A stretch of 64,000 nt of DNA from Bacillus sp. (in: firmicutes) (GCA_011524525.1 WTKE01000108.1:1-64000); one strand, 5' to 3'. Shown: positions 32,960 to 42,766, numbered from the stretch's first letter. The notes: generated by a model not told the origin, from the sequence alone. Program-made: numbers and translations.

Positions 32960-33646
32960 ATGACTTTTTGGGATGCATCGATACGAATCACCTTTACCTT
33001 TATTACATTGTTTATCATGAGTCGTATTTTAGGAAAAAAGTTAATCGCTCATATGACATTTTTTGATTTTGTTGCTGGAATTACGATTGGTTCCCTCGGA
33101 GCCTCTTTTGCTTTTAGCCATACGATTCCTATTAGTATTGGAATTTACGGGATTATCCTTTTTGCCCTAATTGCTCTTATCACTGATGTGTTATCCATTA
33201 AAGTATATGCTACAAGAAAGATCTTTAACGGCGAACCGTTGCTCATTATTAAGAATGGGAAAATTCATGAAGATGGAATGTCTAAAGCGCGATTAACGGT
33301 GGATGACCTTCTCTTTCTTCTTCGAAAGAAAAATATTTTCTACCTTGATGAAGTAGAATTTGCCTTTCTTGAGACGGATGGGACGGTTTCTGCTCAAAAA
33401 AAAGGAACTCAACAATTCACGAAAAATATTGACTTCAAAATCAATCCGATATCCCGTGGGATACCACAAACGTTTATTATTGATGGAAAAATTATGATGG
33501 AGAGCCTTGAGGCTGCCGGGAAGGATCAAAACTGGATAAATTCTACCCTCAAAGAACATAACATTCAAAAAGTCAAAAACGTAACTGTTGGTCAGGTTGA
33601 TGAGCAAGGAAAGGTTTATCTGGACAGTAGTACTGATAAACAGTAA
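32960..33646 (+). CDS. yetF: DUF421 membrane protein (YetF-like)
   Basis: 228 aa. Three transmembrane helices in the first 90 residues (FITLFIMSRILGKKLI, FVAGITIGSLGASFAF, IGIYGIILFALIALIT), then the cytoplasmic DUF421 domain with NGEPLLIIKNGKI and LRKKNIFYLDEVEFAFLETDGT. The family includes B. subtilis YetF. Function is unknown. In B. subtilis yetF neighbours hmoA (yetG); here they are convergent neighbours. Confidence 0.85.
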   Translation: MTFWDASIRITFTFITLFIMSRILGKKLIAHMTFFDFVAGITIGSLGASFAFSHTIPISIGIYGIILFALIALITDVLSIKVYATRKIFNGEPLLIIKNGKIHEDGMSKARLTVDDLLFLLRKKNIFYLDEVEFAFLETDGTVSAQKKGTQQFTKNIDFKINPISRGIPQTFIIDGKIMMESLEAAGKDQNWINSTLKEHNIQKVKNVTVGQVDEQGKVYLDSSTDKQ

Positions 33647-33672
33647 AAAAGACACCCTCTAAGGTGCCTTCC
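33647..33672 (-). terminator. Terminator of hmoA
   Basis: AGGCACC / GGTGTCT stem (one G.U) followed on the minus strand by TTTTTTAC. Confidence 0.65.
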
Positions 33673-33673
33673 A

Positions 33674-33979
33674 TTAAACTTGCGACTCATATACATCCTG
33701 ACTTGACTCTACCACATACTCAGGCTTTGACTTACCAGCTTTGGCTTTATGCCCGGCAATATGATCGGGGTGCTTCTCCCAATTTTTCCAATCTGATTCA
33801 GATTTCCAGCGAATCATCACGATGACTTCTTCATTCCCACGACGGCTTTTTTTCAGCAACACTTGCTTATCAATAAAACCAGGCTGCTCTGAAATCAATC
33901 CACCTTGCTTCGAAAAGCGTTCGATTACTTTTGAAGAGTGTCCCTCTTCAACTACGATTTTTTTCATTTGATAAAACAT
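33674..33979 (-). CDS. hmoA: Heme-degrading monooxygenase HmoA-like
   Basis: 101 aa ABM/IsdG-fold protein. VVEEGHSSKVIERFSKQGG, EVIVMIRWKSESDWKNWEKH and DHIAGH match B. subtilis HmoA (YetG). The family opens heme to release iron. It lies at the end of a Fur-controlled siderophore import cluster, which fits, but a terminator stands between it and the transporter genes. TAGGAGG RBS. Confidence 0.85.
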   Translation of the reverse strand: MFYQMKKIVVEEGHSSKVIERFSKQGGLISEQPGFIDKQVLLKKSRRGNEEVIVMIRWKSESDWKNWEKHPDHIAGHKAKAGKSKPEYVVESSQDVYESQV

Positions 33980-33998
33980 TGAGATAGCCTCCTATTTT

Positions 33999-34024
33999 GT
34001 AAAAAGCCGGAACGATGTCCGGCT
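33999..34024 (-). terminator. Terminator between yclQ and hmoA
   Basis: AGCCGGA-CATCGT-TCCGGCT then TTTTAC on the minus strand. It should separate hmoA from the importer or reduce its expression. Confidence 0.8.
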
Positions 34025-34033
34025 AATCACGTA

Positions 34034-34978
34034 TTAATTAAGTGCTGCTTTTACTTCTTCTACCATAGATATTGTGGATTGAACTCCATTTCCAGCGATA
34101 TACCAGTTAACTGCATCAAGATAAATAATCTTTCCATTCTTAAATGCGTTTGTTTTCTTCACTAACTCATTTTCAATCGTTTCTTTTGCACCCACTTCTC
34201 CACCAACGGCAGCAGAGCGGTCGATAACAAAAATCACATCTGGATTTTTCTCTAGAATGTATTCAAATGTAATACTTTGACCGTGTTGAGATACTTCAAG
34301 ATTTTCATCCACTGCTTTGAATCCAAATGCATCATGAACAAAACCATAACGTGAACCTGGACCGTATGCACTTACTTTTCCTTCATTTGCTAATAAAATT
34401 AATGCTTTGCTTTCAGAAGCTGAAGCTGCCTTGTTAACTTCATCGATGCTTGCCTTTAACTCTTCTACTTTTGAATCAAGAACATCTTCTTTTTCAAAAA
34501 TTTCAGCTAAAAGTTCAAAGTTCTTTTCAAGCGAAGACATATAGTTGGTATAATCCACATCAATAAAAACAGTAGGAGCAATTTCAGCAAATTGGTCATA
34601 CAATTCCGCTTGTCTTCCAGAAATAAAAATCACATCTGGCTCTAAGTGATGAATGGCTTCAAAATCAGGCTCTTTTAATCCACCTACATTGGTATATTCA
34701 GAACCAGCATATTTTTCTAAGCTTTTTGGAATTACGGCTTGTGGTACACCCGCCACTTCTACCCCAAATGCATCTAATGTATCAAGAACACCAAAATCAA
34801 ATACTACGACCTTCTGAGGGTTCTTTTCTACAGTCACTTCTCCATATTCGTGAGTAATCGTTACTTCTTCTTTTTCTCCTTCAGTGCTTGCAGCCGTGCT
34901 CGCTTCCTCTTTGTCGCCACATGCAGCTAATAAGAAAAGCATTGTGAAAATAAGAGTAAATAAACCAAGCTTTTTCAT
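34034..34978 (-). CDS. yclQ: Petrobactin-type siderophore-binding lipoprotein YclQ
   Basis: 314 aa. Lipoprotein signal with lipobox LLAAC (Cys about residue 20), a Glu/Ser-rich linker, then the periplasmic-binding fold of class III: PQKVVVFDFGVLDTLDAFG, GGLKEPDFEAIHHLEPDVIFISGRQAELYD, and AVNWYIAGNGV. B. subtilis YclQ (FpiA) binds petrobactin and catecholate precursors. Last gene of yclNOPQ. Confidence 0.92.
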   Translation of the reverse strand: MKKLGLFTLIFTMLFLLAACGDKEEASTAASTEGEKEEVTITHEYGEVTVEKNPQKVVVFDFGVLDTLDAFGVEVAGVPQAVIPKSLEKYAGSEYTNVGGLKEPDFEAIHHLEPDVIFISGRQAELYDQFAEIAPTVFIDVDYTNYMSSLEKNFELLAEIFEKEDVLDSKVEELKASIDEVNKAASASESKALILLANEGKVSAYGPGSRYGFVHDAFGFKAVDENLEVSQHGQSITFEYILEKNPDVIFVIDRSAAVGGEVGAKETIENELVKKTNAFKNGKIIYLDAVNWYIAGNGVQSTISMVEEVKAALN

Positions 34979-34994
34979 CTTTCTATCCCCTTTT

Positions 34995-35756
34995 TTATGA
35001 ATTAAAGTACACGCAGATTCTGCAATTGTTCATTTCTTGAATCGGAATATCCATATCATAAATTTCTTTCAAAGCTTTTGATTGGATAATCTCATTTGTT
35101 GGTCCATCTTTTACAACCTTACCATCCTTTAGAGCAACGATACGGTCCGAGTAGACAGAAGCAAAATTGATATCATGGAGAACGATTACAACCGTTTTTC
35201 CAAGCTCATCCACCAGACGGCGTAAAATTTTCATAATCTGCACAGAATGCTTCATATCCAGATTATTTAACGGCTCATCCAGCAAGATATACTCGGTGTC
35301 TTGAGCAATAACCATCGCTATAAAAGCTCGCTGCTTTTGCCCCCCGGACAACTCATCTAAGTATCTGTCCTCCATGTCCTTCAACGCCATGTATTCAATG
35401 GCTTGGTCAACCATTTTCTCATCCTCAGCCGTTAAACGGCCCTTTGAATAAGGGAAGCGACCGAATGAAACCAGCTCACGAATCGTCAAACGAACATTCA
35501 TATAATTTGATTGCTTTAAGATCGATACAATTTTTGAAAAGTCATTGGACTTCATCTTTTTTATATTCGATTGATCAATGAGTACCTCACCTGTATCTGC
35601 ATCTAAAAGACGACTGACCATCGATAACAGAGTGGACTTTCCTGCTCCGTTCGGGCCGATAAAAGAAGTAATCTTCCCTCTTTGAATCGAGACAGTTACA
35701 TCTTCTACGACTTTCTTTTTTCCATAAAACTTCGAAAGTGCTTGAACTTGTATCAA
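34995..35756 (-). CDS. yclP: Siderophore ABC transporter ATP-binding protein YclP
   Basis: 253 aa. Walker A GPNGAGKST (residue about 35), Q-loop region ILKQSNYMNV, signature LSGGQKQR, Walker B YILLDEPLNNLD and the switch His in VLHDINFA. Powers uptake through YclN-YclO. Starts 4 bp within the end of yclO. Confidence 0.93.
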   Translation of the reverse strand: MIQVQALSKFYGKKKVVEDVTVSIQRGKITSFIGPNGAGKSTLLSMVSRLLDADTGEVLIDQSNIKKMKSNDFSKIVSILKQSNYMNVRLTIRELVSFGRFPYSKGRLTAEDEKMVDQAIEYMALKDMEDRYLDELSGGQKQRAFIAMVIAQDTEYILLDEPLNNLDMKHSVQIMKILRRLVDELGKTVVIVLHDINFASVYSDRIVALKDGKVVKDGPTNEIIQSKALKEIYDMDIPIQEMNNCRICVYFNS

Positions 35757-36703
35757 GATGATCGACTCTCCTTTAGCAGTAAATAAATGAAGTACACGCC
35801 ACCAATGAAGTTAATAATGACGCTAAGTGTCGTTGAAAAAGTAAAGATTCTTTCTACCACCCATTGGCCACCAACGAGGGCAATGATACTAATTAAACCA
35901 GCTCCACTGATCAGAATCTTGTGTTTATAGGTTCCAAACAATTGATAAGACAGGTTAGCAACAATCAATCCAAAAAACGTAATTGGCCCTACAAGTGCTG
36001 TTGAGACGGAAATAAACACCGCAACAAGTATGAGCATCTTCTTTACTAAGGAGTCATAATTCACACCTAGATTAACGGCATTATCCCTACCTAGTGACAG
36101 TACATCTAAATACGTTGTGTATCGCCAAGCATAAAGAATGAGCAATCCGATGATTCCAATAGCAATCCATAAAATATCGGTATTGACATTATTAAAGCTT
36201 GCAAACATTCGATCTTGTACAATTTGGAATTCATTCGGATCAATCAATACCTGTAAGAATGTCGAAATGCTTGAGAAAAAGGTTCCTACAATAATTCCAA
36301 TCAACAATAGGAAGTAGATGGGTTGATTACCTTTCTTAAAAAGAAATCGATAGAGTAGTAGCGCGAAGACAATCATCGCGACGACCGAAATGCTGAAATT
36401 CACTTGCTTGTTCGTCACCGTAACATGGGTTGAACCTAAGAAGAAAATAATGACGGTTTGAATGAGCATGTATAGGGAGTCTAACCCCATAATACTCGGA
36501 GTAAGAATTCGATTGTGAGTAATCGTTTGAAAAACAACCGTGGAATAAGCGATAGCCACCCCTGTTAAAATCATCGCAATGACCTTGAATCCTCTTCTAG
36601 GAAGAGCATAATCATAGCTTCCATTCAAATCATGAAATAAATAAAGAGCACAAACGGCTATTGCAGCCACAGTCAGTAATATATTCTTGGTTGAATTACG
36701 CAT
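35753..36703 (-). CDS. yclO: Siderophore ABC transporter permease YclO
   Basis: 316 aa FecCD-type permease with about nine or ten helices. Motifs ILTPSIMGLDSLYMLIQ near the N-terminus and the coupling helix region VGPITFFGLIVANLSYQLFG. Start at 36703 has GGAGGAAG upstream and overlaps the yclN stop by 8 bp; a longer frame starting at 36742 lies within yclN. Confidence 0.92.
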   Translation of the reverse strand: MRNSTKNILLTVAAIAVCALYLFHDLNGSYDYALPRRGFKVIAMILTGVAIAYSTVVFQTITHNRILTPSIMGLDSLYMLIQTVIIFFLGSTHVTVTNKQVNFSISVVAMIVFALLLYRFLFKKGNQPIYFLLLIGIIVGTFFSSISTFLQVLIDPNEFQIVQDRMFASFNNVNTDILWIAIGIIGLLILYAWRYTTYLDVLSLGRDNAVNLGVNYDSLVKKMLILVAVFISVSTALVGPITFFGLIVANLSYQLFGTYKHKILISGAGLISIIALVGGQWVVERIFTFSTTLSVIINFIGGVYFIYLLLKESRSS

Positions 36704-37646
36704 ACGCCTTCCTCCGGAACAACAAGAATAGGAAGATTCCACTACCGATCACACCGACCATTAATGAAATAGAGATCTCATATGGATAAATAAGGACTCG
36801 GCCGAGAATATCGGTTACTAACAGAAAGTTTGCCCCGAGTAACGCCGTATGTGGCAACGTCTTTTGCAGATGATCGCCTTTAAAAATAGAAATAATATTC
36901 GGAATAATCAAGCCTAAAAAAGGAATGACCCCGACGGTAAGAACCACCGTCACCGTAATAAGAGCCACTAATACCAACCCAATATTCACAACTCGCTTAT
37001 AGGCAAGACCCAGGTTTTTGGAAAAATCCTCACCCATCCCAGCGACCGTGAACCGATTAGCATACAAGTAAGCTACTATTAATACCGGTATACTTATGTA
37101 CAACAGTTCGTAGCGGCCTTTCATAATCATTGAAAAATCTCCCTGTAGCCAAGCTGACATATTCTGAATCACATCGGCTCGATACGCAAAAAACGTAGCA
37201 ACCGATGATAAAATGTTTCCGAACATAAGTCCGACTAATGGGATAAATATAGCATCCTTGAACTTAATTCTGTCCAGGATTTGCATAAATAAAAAAGTTC
37301 CTGCTAAGGCGAAGGCAAAGGCAATCCCCATCTTCTGAAGCATCGTGGCATTCGCAAAAAACAGCATCGATACGAGAATTCCTAGCCTTGTCGCATCTAA
37401 TGTTCCAGCGGTTGTCGGAGAAACAAATTTGTTTCTACTTAATTGCTGCATAATCAAACCAGCAATACTCATCCCAGCTCCTGCTAGCAAAATAGCAATT
37501 AACCTTGGAACACGACTAATTAAAAAGATCTCAGTTTCTTCTGATTGAAAGTCAAGTAACATCTTCGGTGAAATGCTGCTTACCCCTACAAAAAGAGATA
37601 GAACTGAAAGAATAAGTAACGCGAGTAGTAAGTATCGTTTCTTCAT
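36696..37646 (-). CDS. yclN: Siderophore ABC transporter permease YclN
   Basis: 316 aa FecCD-type permease. LIAILLAGAGMSIAGLIMQQ and NKFVSPTTAGTLDATRLG are the canonical N-terminal blocks; VGVIPFLGLIIPNIISIFKG is the coupling loop. First gene of yclNOPQ, directly downstream of a Fur box. Confidence 0.92.
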   Translation of the reverse strand: MKKRYLLLALLILSVLSLFVGVSSISPKMLLDFQSEETEIFLISRVPRLIAILLAGAGMSIAGLIMQQLSRNKFVSPTTAGTLDATRLGILVSMLFFANATMLQKMGIAFAFALAGTFLFMQILDRIKFKDAIFIPLVGLMFGNILSSVATFFAYRADVIQNMSAWLQGDFSMIMKGRYELLYISIPVLIVAYLYANRFTVAGMGEDFSKNLGLAYKRVVNIGLVLVALITVTVVLTVGVIPFLGLIIPNIISIFKGDHLQKTLPHTALLGANFLLVTDILGRVLIYPYEISISLMVGVIGSGIFLFLLFRRKAYA

Positions 37647-37671
37647 CGGCTCTCCTCTTTATCAAGTATCT

Positions 37672-37690
37672 AATAATGAGAATCATTATC
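37672..37690. promoter_or_regulatory. Fur box upstream of yclN
   Basis: AATAATGAGAATCATTATC is a 19-bp inverted repeat differing from the consensus GATAATGATnATCATTATC at few positions. It sits 26 bp before the yclN start. Iron repression by Fur is expected for this transporter. Confidence 0.85.
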
Positions 37691-37731
37691 ACAGCTTCTA
37701 TCATATATTCATATACAAATAGTGTCAACCT

Positions 37732-37750
37732 AAATGAGAATGTTTTTCAT
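37732..37750. promoter_or_regulatory. Second, weaker Fur-like box
   Basis: AAATGAGAATGTTTTTCAT keeps the TGAGAAT half and a degenerate second half, 60 bp upstream of the first box. Confidence 0.4.
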
Positions 37751-37892
37751 ATAAAATTGTAAAATTACCCAAATCCACACCTCCCTTTTACTTGGTACAA
37801 CAGGCTTTCTTAAGTTGTGAAATTTTTTTGACAATAGTAGATTTCACTGAGTTCATATAAGATGTTTTGTCCTTTATCGAGTAACTAGAAAA

Positions 37893-38090
37893 GCAATAAT
37901 AAGCGGAGAATTTCCGGTTAGATGCAGAATGGAGCCTCGTTTGGGGGTAAATAAGGGGAGGTATTCCGCTAATGCAAAGCAAAATCTCCTATTTTCGTAT
38001 TTTTAGAGCCAATAGGCGGAATCTCTCCTTCTATTTAAGCCTTTTTTAATAAAAATTACTAATTAAGCGGAATATCTCCGTCTATTATCA
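37893..38090. repeat. Second cluster of ~25-bp palindromes (family R25)
   Basis: Four elements related to AATAAGCGGA-N4-TCCGCTTATT, for example AATAAGCGGAGAATTTCCGG near 37897, AATAGGCGGAATCTCTCC near 38011 and TTAAGCGGAATATCTCCG near 38062, spaced 50-60 bp. Same family as at 15.4 kb. The gap 37751-38238 contains no gene. Confidence 0.65.
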
Positions 38091-38167
38091 GCTCGGGTGC
38101 AGACCAGGTCCCCAACCGAGAAGTGCGGACCCTCTTGAACCTAGATGTTGATACTGAAAATGACATA

Positions 38168-38203
38168 AAAAAAGACGTATGACCAAATTCATACGTCTTT
38201 TCT
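38168..38203. terminator. Terminator of the YfiT-like gene
   Basis: AAAAGACGTATGA / TCATACGTCTTTT stem, T-run on both sides; on the minus strand TTTTTTTATG follows. Confidence 0.85.
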
Positions 38204-38238
38204 TGTGTATTTTAATAAGAAAGTACCCGAAAACAGAG

Positions 38239-38745
38239 TTACAGCTTCGCATTGGTAATATGGGCAAGATGATGATTTCCGTGCCATGCGTACAATCCGA
38301 TATTTTTCTCTACTGTCACGATACCTGAATCTGGGTGGACGAAGGTTCGCTTCATTTCTTCTTCATTCACACTTTTTAGAAGTGCTACTAATCTTGTGTG
38401 AACAGATTCAATAAGTGTTAAAGACACCTCTACCGGTAGCTTTGAGTCTTCTAACTCAGCCCATCTAGCTTCCTCGTAAGGTTTGATAACAGGACTTTCT
38501 TCAGTCAAGGCCAGCTTAAAACGTATATATGCATTCATATGGCTATCAGCAATATGATGCACCACCTGTCGAATCGTCCAACCTCCGTCACGATAAGGTG
38601 TATCAAGCTGTTCATTGCTTAAGCCTGACACAGCTCCTCTTAGCTTTTTAGGTAAGCTGGCAATTTCCTCTATCCAGTGATGTGTTAACGCTCTATCGAT
38701 CTCTCCCTCAACATGAAACGTCCCAATTGGGTATCTCGCATCCAT
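38239..38745 (-). CDS. yfiT: DinB-fold YfiT-like metal-dependent protein (bacillithiol transferase type)
   Basis: 168 aa four-helix bundle. Metal-binding histidines are seen in RQVVHHIADSHMNA and AWHGNHHLAHI, the pattern of B. subtilis YfiT, a nickel/zinc DinB-superfamily protein proposed to transfer bacillithiol. NEQLDTPYRDGGWTIRQ is the family N-terminal block. Start at 38745 (ATG) is preferred; the upstream TTG touches the RBS. Confidence 0.88.
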   Translation of the reverse strand: MDARYPIGTFHVEGEIDRALTHHWIEEIASLPKKLRGAVSGLSNEQLDTPYRDGGWTIRQVVHHIADSHMNAYIRFKLALTEESPVIKPYEEARWAELEDSKLPVEVSLTLIESVHTRLVALLKSVNEEEMKRTFVHPDSGIVTVEKNIGLYAWHGNHHLAHITNAKL

Positions 38746-38769
38746 CTTCAACCTCTCCCCATCACCTTT

Positions 38770-38946
38770 TTATTGATCTGCTTGGTCCGAAGTTCCTTTC
38801 TCTATACCTGAACCATGCTTCACACCTTTACTTTTATATGGCTTTGCGTTCTTAGCTTTTTTTGCTCCAGCCTGCCAACGCGTCCAGCCTTTTTTACCTG
38901 TACCTTTGCCTACTCCACTCTTGCTCTTTGCTTTTACTCTCGCCAA
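38770..38946 (-). CDS. DUF3934-like small basic protein
   Basis: 58 aa from a TTG start with GGAG nine bases upstream; too short for the usual cut-off. Composition is Lys/Gly rich with GKGTGKKGWTRWQAGAKKAK and NAKPYKSKGVKHG, the pattern I associate with DUF3934 proteins of Bacillus. Function unknown. It lies just upstream of the YfiT-like gene on the same strand, so the two may be co-transcribed. Confidence 0.7.
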   Translation of the reverse strand: MARVKAKSKSGVGKGTGKKGWTRWQAGAKKAKNAKPYKSKGVKHGSGIEKGTSDQADQ

Positions 38947-39236
38947 TTCAAATCACTCCATTGCTATACTATCTTATATTATAGCTCTTTTTTTAAACTT
39001 TGTTGTTTTTTGGAACATCATTTTGTTGATTGCACTAAGTATCCGCAGAAAATAGCATCAATCAAATAAGAAAAGAGCTTGCAAACTGCATTCTTAGGCG
39101 GGAAAATAGCTTTTTGCACGTTAAAATCGGCTTTAAGATTTTAACATCAACCTTTACGAAAACAGCCTATATTATAGACTAGTTTTCACTTATTGGAGGA
39201 TCATATGCTAATATTTCTCAATTAGAGTGAACGAAC

Positions 39237-40040
39237 TTACTGCCAAGCTTGCTCTAATAGCTCTCTAAAAATCTCATTGAGTAAAGGTGTAGATGTGTCT
39301 TTTTCACTTGCTTTCATGCTTTTCATCAGGCTTTCCATATCTTCCATCTCTTGTTGTAGGTAGTCGTTAAGCAATCCAATGGGAGGTTCTAATTGGAATG
39401 AGTGCTCTTTTCTCGCTTTTTTACGAGCGATTAGTTCTTCAATGGATTGCCTTACCGGACCCATGGGAAGTAATTCTTTTACAAGTACATCAAACTCAAT
39501 GGATGGAAAGGTATGATTCAAAATAATCCATTTCCCTGCTAAAAGAGGACGCAGAACCGTAAAGTACTTTTTATGATGCACTTCTTCTTCTAAAAGGTAC
39601 GTACGGAAGTTTCTTTTCGCCATGCTAATATAATGATAAAGACAGGTTACAGGCGCAAACACCTTCTGTTCGATCGCTAACAATGTTTCTAGAGTTGAAT
39701 ATTTTTCATAGTACACAAGGTCAGAATGAAGCCACTCGAAAAATGGCGGGTTAGACTTTCGGTACAATCGTAATGCTTTCGTTAACTCCCACCCACTCAT
39801 GTCTAATAGCGGATGAACCGGGATGGAAAGTGAGTCTTTTGATGGCACTTCAAGTACATCTCTCCCTTGGTCAATGGACAAATACCATTCCTTTTTATGT
39901 ACATACAAAAATCTTACATCATAATCGCTATCCACGGAAGGAAATCCCCATGCCCGACTTCCTGATTCACATGCATACAATACTTTAACATCATATTCTC
40001 GTTCAATTTGTTGAAGAACTTCTATTATATGTTCCTTCAT
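39237..40040 (-). CDS. Nucleotidyltransferase-superfamily protein (COG3541-like)
   Basis: 267 aa. N-terminal DNA polymerase beta-type motif ESGSRAWGFPSVDSDYDVRFLY (GS...DSDYD) binds nucleotide and metal. A long helical C-terminal part follows, with FFEWLHSDLVYYE and AKRNFRTYL. Related proteins are predicted nucleotidyltransferases of unknown target. Start at 40040 has AGAGGGAT upstream. Confidence 0.82.
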   Translation of the reverse strand: MKEHIIEVLQQIEREYDVKVLYACESGSRAWGFPSVDSDYDVRFLYVHKKEWYLSIDQGRDVLEVPSKDSLSIPVHPLLDMSGWELTKALRLYRKSNPPFFEWLHSDLVYYEKYSTLETLLAIEQKVFAPVTCLYHYISMAKRNFRTYLLEEEVHHKKYFTVLRPLLAGKWIILNHTFPSIEFDVLVKELLPMGPVRQSIEELIARKKARKEHSFQLEPPIGLLNDYLQQEMEDMESLMKSMKASEKDTSTPLLNEIFRELLEQAWQ

Positions 40041-40103
40041 GAAATCCCTCTTTTCTTTTATCATAATAGGCAGATAAACGAGAACAAATACCACCCTCAA
40101 TAT

Positions 40104-40136
40104 AGAAAAAAACCGGCAGGATCTCGTCCTACCGGT
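40104..40136 (-). terminator. Terminator of the chemoreceptor gene
   Basis: ACCGGTAGGA / TCCTGCCGGT stem followed on the minus strand by TTTTTTTC. Confidence 0.85.
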
Positions 40137-40142
40137 CTTTTA

Positions 40143-42149
40143 CTAGATTTTAAATTTTTTGATCATTTCAGCAAGCTGTGCACTTGCCTCATTTAATTCG
40201 ATAGCTGATTGTGTCACCAAATCGAGCGCGCGGACCTGCTCCTCAGTCGATTCACTCACCTTGTCTGAAGCTACTGCTGAGTGCTCAGCAACGGAAGCGA
40301 TACTTTGAATAGAAGCGACCACATCATCCTTTAAATCATTGATATGCTCGGTATCCTTCCTGATCGATCCGATGGAAGAGATAATCGCATTTATCGTATG
40401 TGAAATATCATTAAACGCTATCTCTGTTTGACCAACAGCCTTGCTTTGCAGTTCTGAAATGGCTACGGTTTGTTTCATTTCCTTCACAACATGCTGTGTT
40501 TCTTTCTCAATGCTTGAAATCGTTTGTTTTACTTGATGTGCTGCTTTTGCTGATTGCTCAGCCAGCTTTCTCACCTCATCAGCAACAACGGCAAATCCTT
40601 TTCCACTTTCACCCGCTCTAGCTGCTTCAATACTTGCATTTAATGCGAGTAGATTCGTCTGATCGGAAATCTCTGTAATCGAGTGAATCACCTTTTCAAT
40701 TTCCTTTACCTTTGAATCTAGATTATGAATGACTGTCCCAACACTCTTAATGACTTCATCGCTTTCGATCGCTCGTTGTCTTAAGAAGTTCATTTGCTCC
40801 AAGCCTTTTGCATTCGTGACTTCGGCTTGTTTGGACAATCCAGTCATTTCACTGACATTCTCTTTTACTTTTTCGATTTGTGTGGATAATCCGATGGCCT
40901 TTTGGTTTGCACCGTCTGCGTCCTGTGCTTGCTGATATGCTCCTGTGGCAATCTCTCCTGTCGCTCTTGCTACCTCTTCACTTGCCGCAATGGTTTCCTC
41001 GGATACGGCTGTTAAGTTAGAAGCTGATTCGTTTACACTGTCTACCGATTTTTCTACAGAGGCTATGAGTTCTCTCATGTTTTCAACCATGATGTTAAAA
41101 TGATCAGTTAATTGACCTGTTTCATCCTTTGATTTGCTTTCCACGTGAATCGTCAAATCTCCAGCCGCCACCTCTTGAACTTGCTTGTTTAAGAGAGTGA
41201 TTGGTTTTGCGATACTTTTTGACAGGAAATACGTAATCAAAAGACCTATCATAATGGCGATCGCTGCAATGATGAGGATCGCATCTTGAAGGCTTTTGGC
41301 GCTTTCTAATACATTTTTCGTCTCATATACCATTCCGACCTTCCAGCCTGTTTGATCTAATGTCTGGTAGTAGAGTTCGTAATCGATTTTACTTTCTGTG
41401 TACGAAGTTGCTCCCTTTTCACCACCCATTACAGTAGAAAAATAAGCCTTTTCACTAACTTCTTTTCCTTGATCCTTTGGATGTACTAAAGCCATTCCGC
41501 TTTGGTCTAATAATAGAGAATACCCATTATAGCCCACTTTTGTCTCTTTGATGATTCCTGATAATCCTGCGAGACTAAGGTCCATCCCAACAACCCCAAG
41601 CGTTTCCTTCGTTACTGGATCAACTACAGCCTGTGCTACCGTTACGATATATTCTCCAGAGCTTGCATCCTCATATGGGTCCGTCCAGATGGTTTGTCCT
41701 GATGATTGAACGGCAGCTGTATACCAAGGTCGTCCCGTTGGATCAAAATCTGCCGGTAGCTCAATCACAGGGGTAGTTGTAAATTGCTTCGTTTCTGCCC
41801 CAACATAAATGGTTGCTGCATTTTTATTAAGATTCATAAACTCTTGAAAGTCTTGGTCCACGATAGGCCAATAAGTGCTTAAGCCATTTTGTTCATTCGC
41901 TTTCACTTGCTTTAAGTAATCAATAATTCGGCTATCTTTACTATAGCGATCCACTGAACTTCCATAGAAATGTAAGTATAAATCCATATTGCTTTTTAAG
42001 CTATCTACTTGAGCACTTGAGCTCGAACTCACGCTAGTCAAAATTTCATCTTTCGTTTTGAAAAACGTCACAGACGAAACAACTAGTAATGTAACAGCTA
42101 TAAGGATACTGACGGTTAGCATAATCTTGGTTTGTATTTTCTTAAACAT
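40143..42149 (-). CDS. Methyl-accepting chemotaxis protein with dCache sensor
   Basis: 668 aa. Helix 1 (about 10-30), extracellular double-Cache ligand domain (about 35-285, with [21 protein letters not shown] and VGMDLSL), helix 2 (about 290-312), HAMP, then the signalling domain whose tip [22 protein letters not shown] is intact, and methylation helices. PAS-like dCache domains in this family bind amino acids or carboxylates; ligand not predictable. Start at 42149 has GGAGTGAGGAT upstream. Fits with motAB as part of the chemotaxis-motility equipment. Confidence 0.93.
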   Translation of the reverse strand: MFKKIQTKIMLTVSILIAVTLLVVSSVTFFKTKDEILTSVSSSSSAQVDSLKSNMDLYLHFYGSSVDRYSKDSRIIDYLKQVKANEQNGLSTYWPIVDQDFQEFMNLNKNAATIYVGAETKQFTTTPVIELPADFDPTGRPWYTAAVQSSGQTIWTDPYEDASSGEYIVTVAQAVVDPVTKETLGVVGMDLSLAGLSGIIKETKVGYNGYSLLLDQSGMALVHPKDQGKEVSEKAYFSTVMGGEKGATSYTESKIDYELYYQTLDQTGWKVGMVYETKNVLESAKSLQDAILIIAAIAIMIGLLITYFLSKSIAKPITLLNKQVQEVAAGDLTIHVESKSKDETGQLTDHFNIMVENMRELIASVEKSVDSVNESASNLTAVSEETIAASEEVARATGEIATGAYQQAQDADGANQKAIGLSTQIEKVKENVSEMTGLSKQAEVTNAKGLEQMNFLRQRAIESDEVIKSVGTVIHNLDSKVKEIEKVIHSITEISDQTNLLALNASIEAARAGESGKGFAVVADEVRKLAEQSAKAAHQVKQTISSIEKETQHVVKEMKQTVAISELQSKAVGQTEIAFNDISHTINAIISSIGSIRKDTEHINDLKDDVVASIQSIASVAEHSAVASDKVSESTEEQVRALDLVTQSAIELNEASAQLAEMIKKFKI

Positions 42150-42208
42150 ATCCTCACTCCAACAATGTTTATTCTTAATATCGTCACAATTGATGAAATT
42201 TGAAGGAT

Positions 42209-42217
42209 TTTGTCGAA
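42209..42217 (+). promoter_or_regulatory. 0A-box-like site upstream of the chemoreceptor
   Basis: TTTGTCGAA matches the Spo0A box. A sigma-D-like -10 (GACGATAT, minus strand, near 42185) with a CAAA -35 element lies between it and the gene. Both assignments are tentative. Confidence 0.35.
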
Positions 42218-42230
42218 TTTTTAGAAAAAA

Positions 42231-42262
42231 ATAAAAAGCAGAGAATTCAATCTCTGCTTTCA
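42231..42262 (-). terminator. Terminator of queF
   Basis: AAAGCAGAGA / TCTCTGCTTT stem followed on the minus strand by TTATTTTTTT. Confidence 0.85.
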
Positions 42263-42268
42263 TGGATA

Positions 42269-42766
42269 TTAGCGATTATCAATCGTCTCTGGATTCAAGT
42301 CATGGTTCATTAAGCGATAATGGGCCATTTCTTCGTATTTCGTACCCGGCTTTCCATAGTTTGTGTACGGATCAATTGAAATTCCGCCTCTAGGAGTGAA
42401 TTTCCCCCATACTTCAATATAGCGCGGATCCATTAACTCAATTAAATCGTTCATGATAATGTTCATGCAATCTTCATGAAAGTCACCATGATTTCTAAAG
42501 CTAAACAAGTAGAGTTTCAATGACTTGCTTTCTACCATTTTCTGATCAGGAATATAGCTAATGTAAATCGTTGCAAAGTCCGGCTGACCTGTTTTTGGAC
42601 AAAGACTTGTAAACTCCGGACAGTTAAACTTTACAAAATAATCGCGATTTGGGTGCTTGTTATCAAAGGCCTCCAGAATACTAGGAGAATACTCAAACAA
42701 GTATTTTGTCCCTTGATTTCCTAATAAAGTTACACCTTCTAATTCTTCATCTTTTCTTCCACTCAT
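42269..42766 (-). CDS. queF: NADPH-dependent 7-cyano-7-deazaguanine reductase QueF
   Basis: 165 aa unimodular T-fold enzyme making preQ1 for queuosine-tRNA. The catalytic Cys is in [16 protein letters not shown] and the NADPH-binding [21 protein letters not shown] block carries Glu and His. AAGGAGG seven to eight bases before the ATG. A preQ1-I riboswitch and terminator precede it, so it is shut off when preQ1 is plentiful. Confidence 0.96.
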   Translation of the reverse strand: MSGRKDEELEGVTLLGNQGTKYLFEYSPSILEAFDNKHPNRDYFVKFNCPEFTSLCPKTGQPDFATIYISYIPDQKMVESKSLKLYLFSFRNHGDFHEDCMNIIMNDLIELMDPRYIEVWGKFTPRGGISIDPYTNYGKPGTKYEEMAHYRLMNHDLNPETIDNR

